Assembly: GCA_035503715.1 (NCBI GenBank)
Contig: DATJTE010000171.1
Coordinates: 1 to 64,000, forward strand
Source: OAS926 sp035503715
Lineage (GTDB): Bacteria > Pseudomonadota > Alphaproteobacteria > Rhizobiales > Rhizobiaceae
Direction: 5' to 3'
DNA: 64,000 nt
The notes under the pieces are model-generated. The model had not been told where the DNA came from. It saw nothing but the letters and a program-made list of their open reading frames with translations, and did no database searches. Below, one piece after another: positions 8,621 through 17,904 of the stretch; position 1 is the stretch's first letter, and each line of letters begins with the position of its first letter. The translations under genes and the position numbers were made by a program.

Positions 8621-10528
8621 CTAAATCACCATGAAGTCGGCGGCGTTCACCACCGGCTTGTTCAGCAGTGTGGCGAAGTGGATGGCGACCGCAGCACCGG
8701 AGCCGTCGCTGTCATAGAACAGCTGGCCGCTCGTCTTGTTGTAGATGATGCGGTCGTCGGCTGCCTTGGTCGCCGTCGACAACGCAAAGGCGCCAGGCTT
8801 CAGAGCGCCGACCAGGCCCACCTTGGTAAAGACCGCATTCTCCAGCCGGATCGTGTCGTTGCCGATATTGAAGTCGCTGATTCTGTCGACATTGGTGGTC
8901 TTGTTGAGCGCGGTGTTAAAGACGAAGAAGTCGCTGCCGGGGCCACCTTTCAGCAAGTCGTTGCCTCCACCGCCATTCAACGTGTCGGCAAACTTGGAGC
9001 CGGTGATGAAATCGTTGCCGGTCGCGCCACGCACCTCGCCGATGTTGGTTGCCGAGGTCAGGCCGGTGAGATCGATGGTGTTGACGGTGGCGTCGCCAAG
9101 AATGCCTTTGCCGTTGCCGACCCACTGTTCGATCGAGGCGGTCGCGGCCTTGAAGTTCTTCAGCGTGACCGCCGCCAAACCTGTGACCTCGATCTTGTCG
9201 GTGCCGGCGCCGCCCGCGAACGTGTCGCCAAGCGCTTCGGCGCCGGTAATCAAGAAGGTGTCGTTGCCATCGCCGCCAAACAGTTTGTCGATACCCGTGC
9301 CGCCCCTGATCTGGTCGTTGCCGACGCCGCCGTTAAGCGTGTCGTTGCCTGCGCCGCCTCGCATGTCGTCGATCAACGCGTCGCCGACGATCACGTCGTT
9401 CCCGCCGTCGCCAATCGACCGACGCCCGAAGGAGAAGACTTCGCCTTTGGCGTCGTTCGCGGTCGTGTTCGTGTGGAACGCCGCAATCCGGCCGATACCG
9501 AAATCGGCGAGCGCGGCATCCTGGACGTTGTTTCGAGCTGGCTGCCCGGCATCGATGAAAGCTGCGTCCGACAGCACACCGCGTGTCGGATCGTAGATAC
9601 GAAGCAGCGTGTCGTCGTCCTGAAACCCGAATGCGAGAGCCGCCGCGGAACCGCCCACAACCCCGCCGATGTAATCACGGGTGTATGCGATCGCCAGGAG
9701 CCCGTTGCTCAGGCGCGCGACATGGGGCTGCAATTCGGCATAGTCCACATCGGCGGGACCGGGGTTCGAGACATTGACACGGGCGCCGACCGTACCAGTT
9801 GAGCTGCAGGTCGCGAGCACGATATTGCTATCCGCTCCGTTGTCCCCATAGGCTATGGCGAAGCCCCCTCCCGCCATGCTGGCGATGCTGACATCCTGAA
9901 AAATGGTTTCCGTGTCCGCGAGTTTCGTGGGCGCAAGCCGCGTCGCGCCGGTGTTCTCGTAGACGGCATACCAGACTTCGGTCAGCCCGGCGCGCGTGGC
10001 GCTCCAGGCGACGGCATAGCCGCCGCCATCCAGGCCGGTTACGCTCGGGCGCTCGTCGACCGCACCCGAGTCGAGCGTGAAGACATTCTGCACGGTCGGA
10101 TTCTGCGGGATGCCAATCACGACGTTGTCGTTCTCGACGCGCGCCAGAATGTAGTTTCCGTTGGAGAGCGCTGCGACGTCAGGATCGCGGCCATTCAGCG
10201 AAATGAAGTCCTCCGCCAGCACCTGGTTGCCATTCGGGTCGCGGATGGATCTGTTGAGATTGCCGTCGCCGCGGTCGACCACCACCACGATGTTGCCATT
10301 CGTCAGCTCGGTGAGCGATGAAAGCGTGCCGTCGAAGTTCAGGTGGCCGCCGCCGTCCGTGCCATTGGCATTGAAGATGTCGAGGTCGCTGTTCGTGCCA
10401 TTTGTGCTGGTCACGGCCAAGCGGCCGCCGCTCAGCGAGATCACGTCGACCTGTTTTTGACCGGGTCCCTCGATGAGATCGAGATAAGTCTCGTCGGAGG
10501 TGATCACGTAAGTGGTTTGAACGGCCAA
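8621..10528 (-). CDS. RTX-type calcium-binding secreted protein
   Basis: A 635-residue acidic protein, probably exported by a type I system because it has no N-terminal signal peptide. Residues 1 to about 370 form a repetitive beta-rich domain (repeated motifs such as LSGGRLAVTSTNG, LTNGNIVVVVDRG and LSNGNYILARVEND) resembling a propeller or solenoid. Then come RTX nonapeptides such as GGAGNDTLNGGVGNDQIRG and a second group near 510-535. The C-terminus has the rhizobial-type ending YDSDGSGAAVAIHFATLLN ... ADFMVI. It starts at TTG 10528 behind GGGGGAGG. No type I secretion genes lie in this window. Confidence 0.85.
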   Translation of the reverse strand: MAVQTTYVITSDETYLDLIEGPGQKQVDVISLSGGRLAVTSTNGTNSDLDIFNANGTDGGGHLNFDGTLSSLTELTNGNIVVVVDRGDGNLNRSIRDPNGNQVLAEDFISLNGRDPDVAALSNGNYILARVENDNVVIGIPQNPTVQNVFTLDSGAVDERPSVTGLDGGGYAVAWSATRAGLTEVWYAVYENTGATRLAPTKLADTETIFQDVSIASMAGGGFAIAYGDNGADSNIVLATCSSTGTVGARVNVSNPGPADVDYAELQPHVARLSNGLLAIAYTRDYIGGVVGGSAAALAFGFQDDDTLLRIYDPTRGVLSDAAFIDAGQPARNNVQDAALADFGIGRIAAFHTNTTANDAKGEVFSFGRRSIGDGGNDVIVGDALIDDMRGGAGNDTLNGGVGNDQIRGGTGIDKLFGGDGNDTFLITGAEALGDTFAGGAGTDKIEVTGLAAVTLKNFKAATASIEQWVGNGKGILGDATVNTIDLTGLTSATNIGEVRGATGNDFITGSKFADTLNGGGGNDLLKGGPGSDFFVFNTALNKTTNVDRISDFNIGNDTIRLENAVFTKVGLVGALKPGAFALSTATKAADDRIIYNKTSGQLFYDSDGSGAAVAIHFATLLNKPVVNAADFMVI

Positions 10529-10855
10529 AGTATCCTCCCCCGCTGATCGATAGCTCCGGCACTATCGCGAGTTGCGAGACCTCCGCATCTCCCGCGCGGG
10601 GGATAAACCAGCGTTTTTCGGCGGGCCGTGCCCGATCAAGATGAGCACTACATCCACGCTGTAGCACCATGATGTCCCGGTTCCTCCAAGAGCGGGGTGT
10701 AGTGCAGACAGGAGGCCGCGGCGGTGTGCCCCGGTGCTCGGCACTTTCCGACAATGTTCGAGGAGCCCAACTGACGGCAGATTCTGGACCAGTTGCGACT
10801 TCCAGCATGTTGAGGGGTTGCGTCGATATAAAGCGACTTATACCTCCTGTCTCTC
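10529..10855. other. Intergenic region, divergent promoters, no gene seen
   Basis: 327 bases between the RTX gene and the HXXEE gene. I see no convincing coding sequence. It holds the GGGGGAGG ribosome site of the RTX gene at its left edge and a small hairpin CTACA-N7-TGTAG near 10650. Just before the HXXEE gene there is an AT-rich element (GATATAAAG and TTATACC, 10825-10844) that may be part of that gene's promoter. Confidence 0.5.
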
Positions 10856-11563
10856 ATGGGGTTCTCATATCTCTGGCCTTGGATAGGGCTCGGCTTAGCC
10901 GCGATGTTGCTGCTAGGGCTAACCATTGGCGATATGCGCGGCGATCGCGCAGTGCCGCGCACGCGCGACATGGTGTGGCTCGCCTGGGCGGCCACTGCCG
11001 CCTACCTGCTCCATCAGTTCGAAGAGCATGGCATAGATGCGCAAGGCGCGCCGTACGCCTTCCGCGGCGTGCTTTGCACGTCTTTCGGATTCGCGGGTGC
11101 GACAGCCTGCCCCATTCCGGAATCCTTCATCACCGCGGTGAATATTCCCGTGGTGTGGCTCGCAGGTCCGATCGCCGCTCTGTTGGGGCGCCGCTGGCCG
11201 GCCATCGCGCTGAGCTATTTCAGTGTGCCGACGGTCAATGCCTTCGCGCACATTGGTCCGGCACTAGCAACCGGCAATTATAACCCCGGCCTGCTAACCG
11301 CAATCCTGCTGTTCCTGCCGCTGTCGCTTTGGACTCTGTGGGTTGCGCTACGGAGGCCGGACCTCGGATGGCGAATGGTGGTTGTCACCATCGGCGGCGG
11401 CATCGTGCTGCATGCGGTGCTGATACTTTCGCTCAGAGCCTATCTGATGGGCTCGCTCGGCGAAAACACCCTCGTCGCAATCCAAGTCGTCAATCCGGCG
11501 ATCCCGATCCTATTGATTGCCGTAGCTATGCGGCGATGGCCCTCCCGACCGCATGCCGAATGA
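10856..11563 (+). CDS. HXXEE domain-containing membrane protein
   Basis: A 235-residue integral membrane protein with about six predicted helices. The defining motif HQFEEH appears at about residues 53-58, after the first helix, and is the reason for the family call. Further conserved polar positions include the NAFAHIGPAL segment about residues 127-136. HXXEE proteins are membrane proteins of unknown function, possibly metal-dependent enzymes, since His and Glu residues lie in or near the membrane. The gene stands alone, divergent from the RTX gene. Confidence 0.75.
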   Translation: MGFSYLWPWIGLGLAAMLLLGLTIGDMRGDRAVPRTRDMVWLAWAATAAYLLHQFEEHGIDAQGAPYAFRGVLCTSFGFAGATACPIPESFITAVNIPVVWLAGPIAALLGRRWPAIALSYFSVPTVNAFAHIGPALATGNYNPGLLTAILLFLPLSLWTLWVALRRPDLGWRMVVVTIGGGIVLHAVLILSLRAYLMGSLGENTLVAIQVVNPAIPILLIAVAMRRWPSRPHAE

Positions 11564-11659
11564 TCGATTCTCTCCTTACGCAAGGCTGTTTACCCGCAAG
11601 GCCGTTCCATCTGAAGCTGGCGTAGGCGCGGCGGCGTTTGGGAAGGAAACGGCGGCGAA

Positions 11660-11749
11660 TGGCGGAGAGAGAGGGATTCGAACCCTCGATAGAGTTTCCC
11701 CTATACACGCGTTCCAGGCGTGCGCCTTAAACCACTCGGCCACCTCTCC
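11660..11749 (-). tRNA. tRNA-Ser (anticodon GGA)
   Basis: A 90-base serine tRNA read from the minus strand. It has a 7-bp acceptor stem (GGAGAGG with TCTCTCC, one G-U pair), discriminator G and an encoded CCA at 11660-11662. The T arm is GAGGG-TTCGAAT-CCCTC, there is a long variable arm, and the anticodon GGA is at 11713-11715 (TCC on the plus strand) within CACGCCTGGAACGCGTG. It reads UCC/UCU codons. No integrase or repeated 3' end is visible beside it, so I see no evidence of an integration event here. Confidence 0.97.
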
Positions 11750-11913
11750 GCGAGGGGCGTTGCCGGGCAAGGCCCGGCCGGTCGCGTGGGTCATCTAGTC
11801 GATGGAGGCGCAAAAGCCAAGCACCGGCCTGGCGCTATTTGTCGCTTAGCCGTCTTCCTTGACTTCGCCACGATGCTGGCCTGTTGTCGCGCCGGGTTTT
11901 CGGGGCCTTTTGA

Positions 11914-12615
11914 ATGACATCGACGGACAATTCCGGCAGCACCGCCGGGCTCGCACTCCTGCCGCCCCTCTGGCTCGTCGTCGTGATGGCCATGTCGGCC
12001 TGGGGGCTCTGGTCGGTGCTGATGTTCGGCGGTTTCGACCTGCCCGCCAGCATCGCCTATTTCATCTATGCCAGCATGATCGTCAGCGCGATCACGCTTC
12101 TGTGGGGCCTGTGGATGCTGGTGCTGGCGGCAAGCCGCGCGCCAGGCTTCGCAAAACACTTCATCGCCTGGCAGACCGCGCTGATCGTCTACATCGTCGC
12201 GGAACAGGTCTACGTCCTGCTCGTGCCGGACTTCGTCTTCAGCCTGCGCTCGGTGGTGACGGCGGCGGCCGAAATCGCCATCGGTGTGTTCTGCATCGCC
12301 ATTTTGAGGCGGAAGCCGGCTGAGGGCGAAGCCTTGCCGCTCCAGGCCAGTACCGGCGCGGTGCAATCCTCAGCGCTCGGCACCTTCATCTTCGCCGTGC
12401 TCGGTCTGATTGTCGGCGGCGCGCTGGGTTTCGGCGTCGGGCTCGGCGCCGGCATCCTGATCGTGGAAGTGACCGATATGAGCTGCTTCGAGGGTGCCTG
12501 CGGCTTCTTCGCCTTTTTCCTCGGCCTCGGCGGCGTGCTGGTCGGCGCAGTGGCGGGCCTGATCTTCGCACTGCGCCGCGCCCGCCGGGGCGGTAGGTCC
12601 GCCACCGCAGCCTGA
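11914..12615 (+). CDS. Multi-pass membrane protein, possibly DUF2569-like
   Basis: A 233-residue hydrophobic protein with about four N-terminal helices (residues 15-125). A short cytoplasmic linker rich in Lys and Glu follows. Two very Gly-rich C-terminal helices (ALGFGVGLGAGILIVEV and FFLGLGGVLVGAVAGLIF) flank a CFEGAC loop with two cysteines. The first half resembles DUF2569-type membrane domains; this is a tentative recognition. No function is known. It lies immediately beyond the tRNA gene and has its own promoter region of about 160 bases. Confidence 0.6.
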   Translation: MTSTDNSGSTAGLALLPPLWLVVVMAMSAWGLWSVLMFGGFDLPASIAYFIYASMIVSAITLLWGLWMLVLAASRAPGFAKHFIAWQTALIVYIVAEQVYVLLVPDFVFSLRSVVTAAAEIAIGVFCIAILRRKPAEGEALPLQASTGAVQSSALGTFIFAVLGLIVGGALGFGVGLGAGILIVEVTDMSCFEGACGFFAFFLGLGGVLVGAVAGLIFALRRARRGGRSATAA

Positions 12616-12694
12616 AGCGTCACATCCCCGTGTCCGTGATTGCGAAATCTGTGCCAAAACCATACATCTGGGCTCCCGAGAGCCGCGTGAGTGA

Positions 12695-13024
12695 ATGATC
12701 CGGTTTCTGTTCCGCCTGCTTGCCATGATCGCGCTGTCTGCCGCGGTGATCCTCGCGGTGATCGACGCAACGCGTTCGGTCGCCGCCGGAGCGTTCGTGA
12801 CCACGCCGCTCGGCGAAAGCTGGCTCTCGGCTTTGCCGAAGAGCCTCGAAGCGGTGCAGACCATGGTCGAAAATTCGCTCGGGCGAGCTGCCTGGGACGC
12901 GATCGTGCTCTATCTGTTGACATTGCCCGGCTTTGCCGTGCTCGCGGTCCTGGCGCTGCTGCTCTACGCCATCGGCCGCCGTCGCGAACGCCGCACGAGG
13001 CCGTTCGCCGACATCCAGGTGTAA
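12695..13024 (+). CDS. Small two-helix membrane protein, conserved hypothetical
   Basis: A 109-residue protein with an N-terminal membrane helix (about 4-25), a soluble loop of about 45 residues (SWLSALPKSLEAVQTMVE) and a second helix (about 70-92). A basic C-terminal tail RRRERRTRP is probably cytoplasmic. It reads as a normal rhizobial conserved hypothetical. No enzymatic motif is visible. It lies 57 bases upstream of msrA on the same strand and could be co-transcribed with it. Confidence 0.65.
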   Translation: MIRFLFRLLAMIALSAAVILAVIDATRSVAAGAFVTTPLGESWLSALPKSLEAVQTMVENSLGRAAWDAIVLYLLTLPGFAVLAVLALLLYAIGRRRERRTRPFADIQV

Positions 13025-13081
13025 CGAACGCCGCTGCCTGAACGAAGTACAGGCAGAACGAAAAGAACAAGGAGATCGAAG

Positions 13082-13750
13082 ATGAATTTCCTCGACAGTT
13101 TCCTGAACAACAAAAAGACCATGATGCCGACGGCCGCCGACGCGCTGCCCGGCCGTGACGAGGCGATGCGCATCTCCGGCAAGCATTTCGTGTCCGGCCG
13201 GCCGCTGAAGGGGCCGTACCCGGAAGGGCTTGAGACGGCCGTGTTCGGCATGGGCTGCTTCTGGGGCGCGGAGCGCCTGTTCTGGCAGACCGAGGGCGTG
13301 TGGGTAACGGCCGTTGGTTATGCCGGCGGCATCACGCCGAACCCGACTTACAGGGAGACCTGCACCGGTCTGACCGGCCATGCCGAGGTGGTGCTGGTCG
13401 TGTTCGACCCGAAGATCGTATCCTACATGGACCTGCTGAAGATCTTCTGGGAGGAGCATGACCCGACGCAGGGCATGCGCCAGGGCAACGATGTCGGCAC
13501 GACCTACCGGTCGGCGATCTACACCTTCGGCGACACGCAGCTTCAGGCCGCACTGGCCTCGAAGGAGACGTATGAGGCCGCGCTGGCGAATGCGGGCGGC
13601 GGCAAGATCACGACCGAGATCGCGCCGGTGCCGACCTTCTACTTCGCCGAGGAAGATCATCAGCAGTATCTGGCGAAGAACCCGTACGGCTATTGCGGGC
13701 TCCAGGGCACCGGTGTGTCCTGCCCGATGCCGGCAGCCGCGAGTGCCTGA
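13082..13750 (+). CDS. msrA: Peptide-methionine (S)-S-oxide reductase
   Basis: A 222-residue repair enzyme that reduces methionine-S-sulfoxide in oxidised proteins. The catalytic motif GMGCFWGAE gives Cys59, and the C-terminal GYCGLQGTGVSCP segment provides the recycling cysteines. A roughly 45-residue N-terminal extension precedes the core, as in many alphaproteobacterial MsrA proteins. AAGGAG lies upstream of ATG 13082. An imperfect terminator hairpin follows the stop. Function is expected to be cytoplasmic, using thioredoxin. Confidence 0.97.
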   Translation: MNFLDSFLNNKKTMMPTAADALPGRDEAMRISGKHFVSGRPLKGPYPEGLETAVFGMGCFWGAERLFWQTEGVWVTAVGYAGGITPNPTYRETCTGLTGHAEVVLVVFDPKIVSYMDLLKIFWEEHDPTQGMRQGNDVGTTYRSAIYTFGDTQLQAALASKETYEAALANAGGGKITTEIAPVPTFYFAEEDHQQYLAKNPYGYCGLQGTGVSCPMPAAASA

Positions 13751-13787
13751 TTTCCCAAGGCTTCCGGCCTGACCGAACGGAATTAAC

Positions 13788-13818
13788 CGTGCCGCCCAAT
13801 CGGGCGGTACGGCTTTTC
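13788..13818 (+). terminator. Probable rho-independent terminator after msrA
   Basis: An 11-bp stem (CCGTGCCGCCC, 13788-13798, with GGGCGGTACGG, 13803-13813; one G-T pair), loop AATC, then CTTTT. The T run is short but the stem is very stable. It sits 38 bases past the msrA stop. Confidence 0.7.
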
Positions 13819-13977
13819 CAAAAGGTCAAAATTCCACGTGATATTTGTTTTTGGCCGTGCCAGAGTGCCCTTTGAGCGGGAAGTCGAAAATTCCTGCCAC
13901 GCGCCGCATCGGGCCGGGGAAACTAAGGTTCCGACGCGCGCACGCAATGGAAAAACAACCGACAGGGTGTGGATCAT

Positions 13978-14967
<990 letters not shown>

Positions 14968-14988
14968 TATTGACGCAACTGCATCGAA

Positions 14989-15020
14989 GCCGCCGGATGA
15001 AAGTCCGGCGGCTTTTTTTC
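14989..15020 (+). terminator. Rho-independent terminator after the BMP gene
   Basis: A perfect 9-bp stem GCCGCCGGA (14989-14997) / TCCGGCGGC (15005-15013), 7-base loop, followed by seven T (15014-15020). It separates the BMP gene from the MFS gene. Confidence 0.93.
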
Positions 15021-15053
15021 TGGCGCGCCCCGCCTTCACCGCGTGAGAAGACA

Positions 15054-16226
15054 ATGACGACGCGCCTCGCAGCCATCGCCACGCTTTTGATCGCCGGCAT
15101 CTTCGCCGGCGCGCAGCTCGGCAAGATCGCGCCGCTGGTCGGCTGGTATCAGCAGGAGGCCGGCTTCTCGCTGGTGTTGATCGGCTGGCTCACCTCGATG
15201 ATCGGCATCTTCGTGGCGCTGGCCGCATCCACCGCCGGCTGGGCGATCGACATCTTTGGCGTACGCCGCAGCGTGGTGGTCGGGTCGGCGTTCCTGGCGG
15301 CCGGCGCGCTGGCGCTGACGGTCCTGCAGCGGCCCGAGGCGATCCTCGCGGCTCGGCTCGTCGAAGGTCTTGGCTATCTGGTCCTCGTGGTCGCGCTGCC
15401 GGCCGTGCTGACCGCGATCTCCAGGCGCTCGTGGCGCGCGCCGGTGCTGGCGATCTGGAGCTGCTTCGTGCCGGTCGGCTACGCGATCTCGGATCTGCTG
15501 GCGCAGGCTTTGTTGCCATCCGTCGGCCCCTCGCTCTATCTGCTCGTCATGGCCGCCGGCTACATCCTGTTCGGCGGGATCGGCATCCTGCTTCTGCCGC
15601 GCGTGCCGGACATCGAAATCGAGCCTGCGCCCGACGCCGCGACCGGCGCCTTTGCCGCGACAATCAACCTGCCGGTGCTGCTCGTCGCGCTGTCGTTCGG
15701 CTTCTTCGTCATCCAGTCCGTGTCGTTCTTCACTTTCACGCCGGCTTTCATCGCCGGCGGCGGAGGACTTCTTCTGTCAGCCGGCGCGATCACTCTGTTC
15801 ACGCCGGTCGGCAATGTGCTTGCCGGTTTTCTCGTCTCAGGCGCAGGAGCACGCGGCATCGCGCTGATCGCGGCAATCTTCCTGGCGCTGACGATCGTCG
15901 CGGCCTATCCCGTCTTCACCGGCGCGTCGCCGCTGGTCGCCACCGTCTGCGCGGTCGCCTTCTGCATCGTCTGTGGCGTGGTGGGTTCCGCACTCTTCGC
16001 AATCATTCCGTCGATCGTCGGACGCGGCGGTTCCGTCTCGATCGCGATCGGCCTTGTCGCGCAGGCGGGCGGCATCGGCACGCTGTTCGGCCCGCCGGTC
16101 GCCGCCTGGGTAATCGAAGGATATGGCTGGAATGGCCTCGGCGTGCTGCTCGCGGCAATCGGGCTTGCCGGGCTAGTCGCTATATTGCCTAATGTGCTCC
16201 GCCGGCCGGAACCGGCGACGGTCTGA
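15054..16226 (+). CDS. MFS transporter
   Basis: A 390-residue major facilitator with about twelve helices. The loop after helix 2 reads GWAIDIFGVRRSVVVG, the family's D-x-x-G-x-R-R type motif. ATG 15054 was chosen because translation from it begins directly with the first hydrophobic helix. The open frame further upstream overlaps the BMP gene and its terminator and is a shadow. Substrate unknown. No linked regulator; downstream VOC and GNAT genes follow at short spacing and may share a transcript. Confidence 0.82.
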   Translation: MTTRLAAIATLLIAGIFAGAQLGKIAPLVGWYQQEAGFSLVLIGWLTSMIGIFVALAASTAGWAIDIFGVRRSVVVGSAFLAAGALALTVLQRPEAILAARLVEGLGYLVLVVALPAVLTAISRRSWRAPVLAIWSCFVPVGYAISDLLAQALLPSVGPSLYLLVMAAGYILFGGIGILLLPRVPDIEIEPAPDAATGAFAATINLPVLLVALSFGFFVIQSVSFFTFTPAFIAGGGGLLLSAGAITLFTPVGNVLAGFLVSGAGARGIALIAAIFLALTIVAAYPVFTGASPLVATVCAVAFCIVCGVVGSALFAIIPSIVGRGGSVSIAIGLVAQAGGIGTLFGPPVAAWVIEGYGWNGLGVLLAAIGLAGLVAILPNVLRRPEPATV

Positions 16227-16255
16227 AGCCGTTCCCGCCGGGCGAGGACCACGCC

Positions 16256-16621
16256 ATGGCGAAAGTAAAAGGTATAGGCGGCTTCTTCTTCCGCGCCCGC
16301 GATCCGGAAAAACTGGCGGCGTGGTACCAGGAGCATCTCGGCATTGACGATTTCAACGTCTCCGTCTGGCGGCAGGAGGAGGGGCTGACGGTGTTCGCAC
16401 CCTTCCCGGACGGCACCGATTATTTCGGCCGCTATGAGCAGCAGTGGATGATCAATTTCCGCGTCGACAGTCTCGACCGCATGATTGCCGACCTGGAGCG
16501 TGCCGGCATCGAGGTCGAGACGCGGGCCGAATGGGATTCCGACGCCGGCCGCTTCGCCCGCGTCTACGATCCCGAGGGCAATCCGGTCGAGCTTTGGGAA
16601 CCACCCAAGAAGAAGAATTGA
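16256..16621 (+). CDS. VOC (glyoxalase/dioxygenase superfamily) protein
   Basis: A 121-residue single-domain VOC protein. It starts GIGGFFFRARDPEKLAAWYQEHLGI, the typical first beta-alpha-beta unit, and ends with the conserved VYDPEGNPVELWEP strand whose Glu is usually a metal ligand. Members include glyoxalase-like and bleomycin-resistance proteins; the substrate cannot be deduced. It lies 30 bases after the MFS gene and 5 bases before the GNAT gene, so it is probably part of a three-gene transcript. Confidence 0.85.
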   Translation: MAKVKGIGGFFFRARDPEKLAAWYQEHLGIDDFNVSVWRQEEGLTVFAPFPDGTDYFGRYEQQWMINFRVDSLDRMIADLERAGIEVETRAEWDSDAGRFARVYDPEGNPVELWEPPKKKN

Positions 16622-16626
16622 CGGCG

Positions 16627-17076
16627 ATGCTCATCGTTCCAATGAGCGGCGCTCACATTGACGCCGTTGCCCAACTGCGTGTCGAAACCTTCTTTGTCGG
16701 ATCGTCACGAACCCAAGAAATTGACGCGGAGGGCCTCTCGCATCTCATCGCCGGCGATGGCTTCGAAGCCGCGTTCGTCTGCGAAGTCGACGGACATGCG
16801 GTCGGAAGCTGTCTCTTCGTCCGGCATGAGCTCGATCCGGTTCACGAACTGACGCCATGGCTTGCTGGACTTGTCGTTGCGCCGGCGTTTCGCAGGCGAG
16901 GTATCGGCGCCCAGCTTGTAGAAGCTGTCGAGAAGCATGCGCGTCGCGTCGGCTGCAGCGAACTGTATCTCTACACCGATGAGGTAGAGCCGTTTTACGC
17001 GAAGCTGGGATGGGAGACCGCCGATCGGTTCACAACGAACGGTGAGCCTTCCGTGCTGATGACGCGGACACTCTAG
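16627..17076 (+). CDS. GNAT-family N-acetyltransferase
   Basis: A 149-residue acetyltransferase. Motif A, the acetyl-CoA pyrophosphate loop, reads VVAPAFRRRGIGAQLVEAVE, followed by the ELYLYTDEVEPFYAKLGWE segment typical of GNAT motif B. The ATG at 16627 is five bases after the VOC stop. Its stop codon overlaps the stop of the oppositely oriented TetR gene within a shared CTAG. Acceptor substrate unknown. Confidence 0.87.
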   Translation: MLIVPMSGAHIDAVAQLRVETFFVGSSRTQEIDAEGLSHLIAGDGFEAAFVCEVDGHAVGSCLFVRHELDPVHELTPWLAGLVVAPAFRRRGIGAQLVEAVEKHARRVGCSELYLYTDEVEPFYAKLGWETADRFTTNGEPSVLMTRTL

Positions 17077-17771
17077 CGAGATTCATGGCCGCGTGGGGCA
17101 AGGCCGTCGAGCAGGAAACCAAGGCCTTTGCGGAAAACGCCATCCCAGTCGTCATCCATCAGCAGACGCGAGCGTTCGATGGCCGGGTGGTGCCCGCTGA
17201 GATCCTCAAGCCGCTGCTGCGCGGCGGCCCTGTCCGTGACCGAGAGGTCGAAGCTCGCCCGCGTGATCGTGGCGCCCATGACATAGTTCCAGAGCGACCA
17301 GATCGCGGCGTTCAGATCGGCGTCAGCGACGCCCGCGTCGGACAAGGTCTTGCTGAGCAGTTCCAGGCGGCCGAGGATGTTCGGGCCGAGCACCTGGCGT
17401 GGCAGCAGCGATGCCGACCACGGATGGCGCAGCATGATGGCGCGCCAGTCTTCGAGCATATGAATGACGTCGCCGCGCCAGTCACGAGACCGAGGCGTTT
17501 GCGGCGGCTTGCGGTATTCGAGCACCGAGTCGAGCGCCAGATCGAAGACGTCCTCCTTGTTGTCGACATGCCAGTAGAGGCTCATCACCCCTGAGCCGAG
17601 GCGGTCGGCCAGCCGGCGCATGGTCAATCCGGCGCGCCCTTCGGCATCAAGCAGCTCAACCGCACTCGCGACGATGCGTTCGCGCGAGAGCGGCGCTTCG
17701 CCGCGCGGCTGTTCAGCGGGTTTGGCCCGCCGCGGCCGTTTGCCTGAGCCGCCGCTGCGTTTGACTGCCAT
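17073..17771 (-). CDS. TetR/AcrR-family repressor, divergent from RidA gene
   Basis: A 232-residue repressor with a basic N-terminal tail (KRPRRAK). The TetR DNA-binding domain lies at about residues 28-75 (RIVASAVELLDAEGRAGLTM, then RLADRLGSGVMSLYWHVDNK) and a TetR_C-type ligand domain covers about 90-225. The YWHVDNKED segment places it near the TetR subfamily proper. It is divergent from a RidA-like gene with 133 bases between them containing two identical perfect palindromes. The straightforward inference is that it represses that gene and itself. Its ligand is unknown. Confidence 0.9.
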   Translation of the reverse strand: MAVKRSGGSGKRPRRAKPAEQPRGEAPLSRERIVASAVELLDAEGRAGLTMRRLADRLGSGVMSLYWHVDNKEDVFDLALDSVLEYRKPPQTPRSRDWRGDVIHMLEDWRAIMLRHPWSASLLPRQVLGPNILGRLELLSKTLSDAGVADADLNAAIWSLWNYVMGATITRASFDLSVTDRAAAQQRLEDLSGHHPAIERSRLLMDDDWDGVFRKGLGFLLDGLAPRGHESR

Positions 17772-17838
17772 TCATCCTCCTCGCCGGTCGGTATCCCAAT
17801 TTTTGGCAGTCAACGTCAGGAGTGTCGATCCCGAGTGC

Positions 17839-17882
17839 TTGACTCGTACAACGTACGATGCCAGTAATCGTACAACGTACGA
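17839..17882 (+). promoter_or_regulatory. Two TetR operator palindromes over a promoter
   Basis: Two identical perfect 15-base inverted repeats TCGTACAACGTACGA (6-3-6) at 17844-17858 and 17868-17882, 24 bases start to start. A -35-like TTGACT at 17839-17844 touches the first copy. The likely -10 region falls between the copies, so binding would occlude RNA polymerase. The downstream gene starts 22 bases after the second copy. The regulator is inferred to be the divergent TetR protein. Confidence 0.8.
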
Positions 17883-17904
17883 GACTTAAAGGCGAAAGAA
17901 CATC

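Noticed and set aside
11660..11913. tRNA-Ser as an integration site for a genomic island
   Set aside because: No integrase gene and no repeat of the tRNA 3' end were seen nearby.
13880..13977. Possible riboswitch in the BMP gene leader (AACTAAGGTTCCG segment)
   Set aside because: Only a short resemblance to the ykkC-type core; the remaining conserved blocks are missing and no purine-riboswitch architecture is visible.
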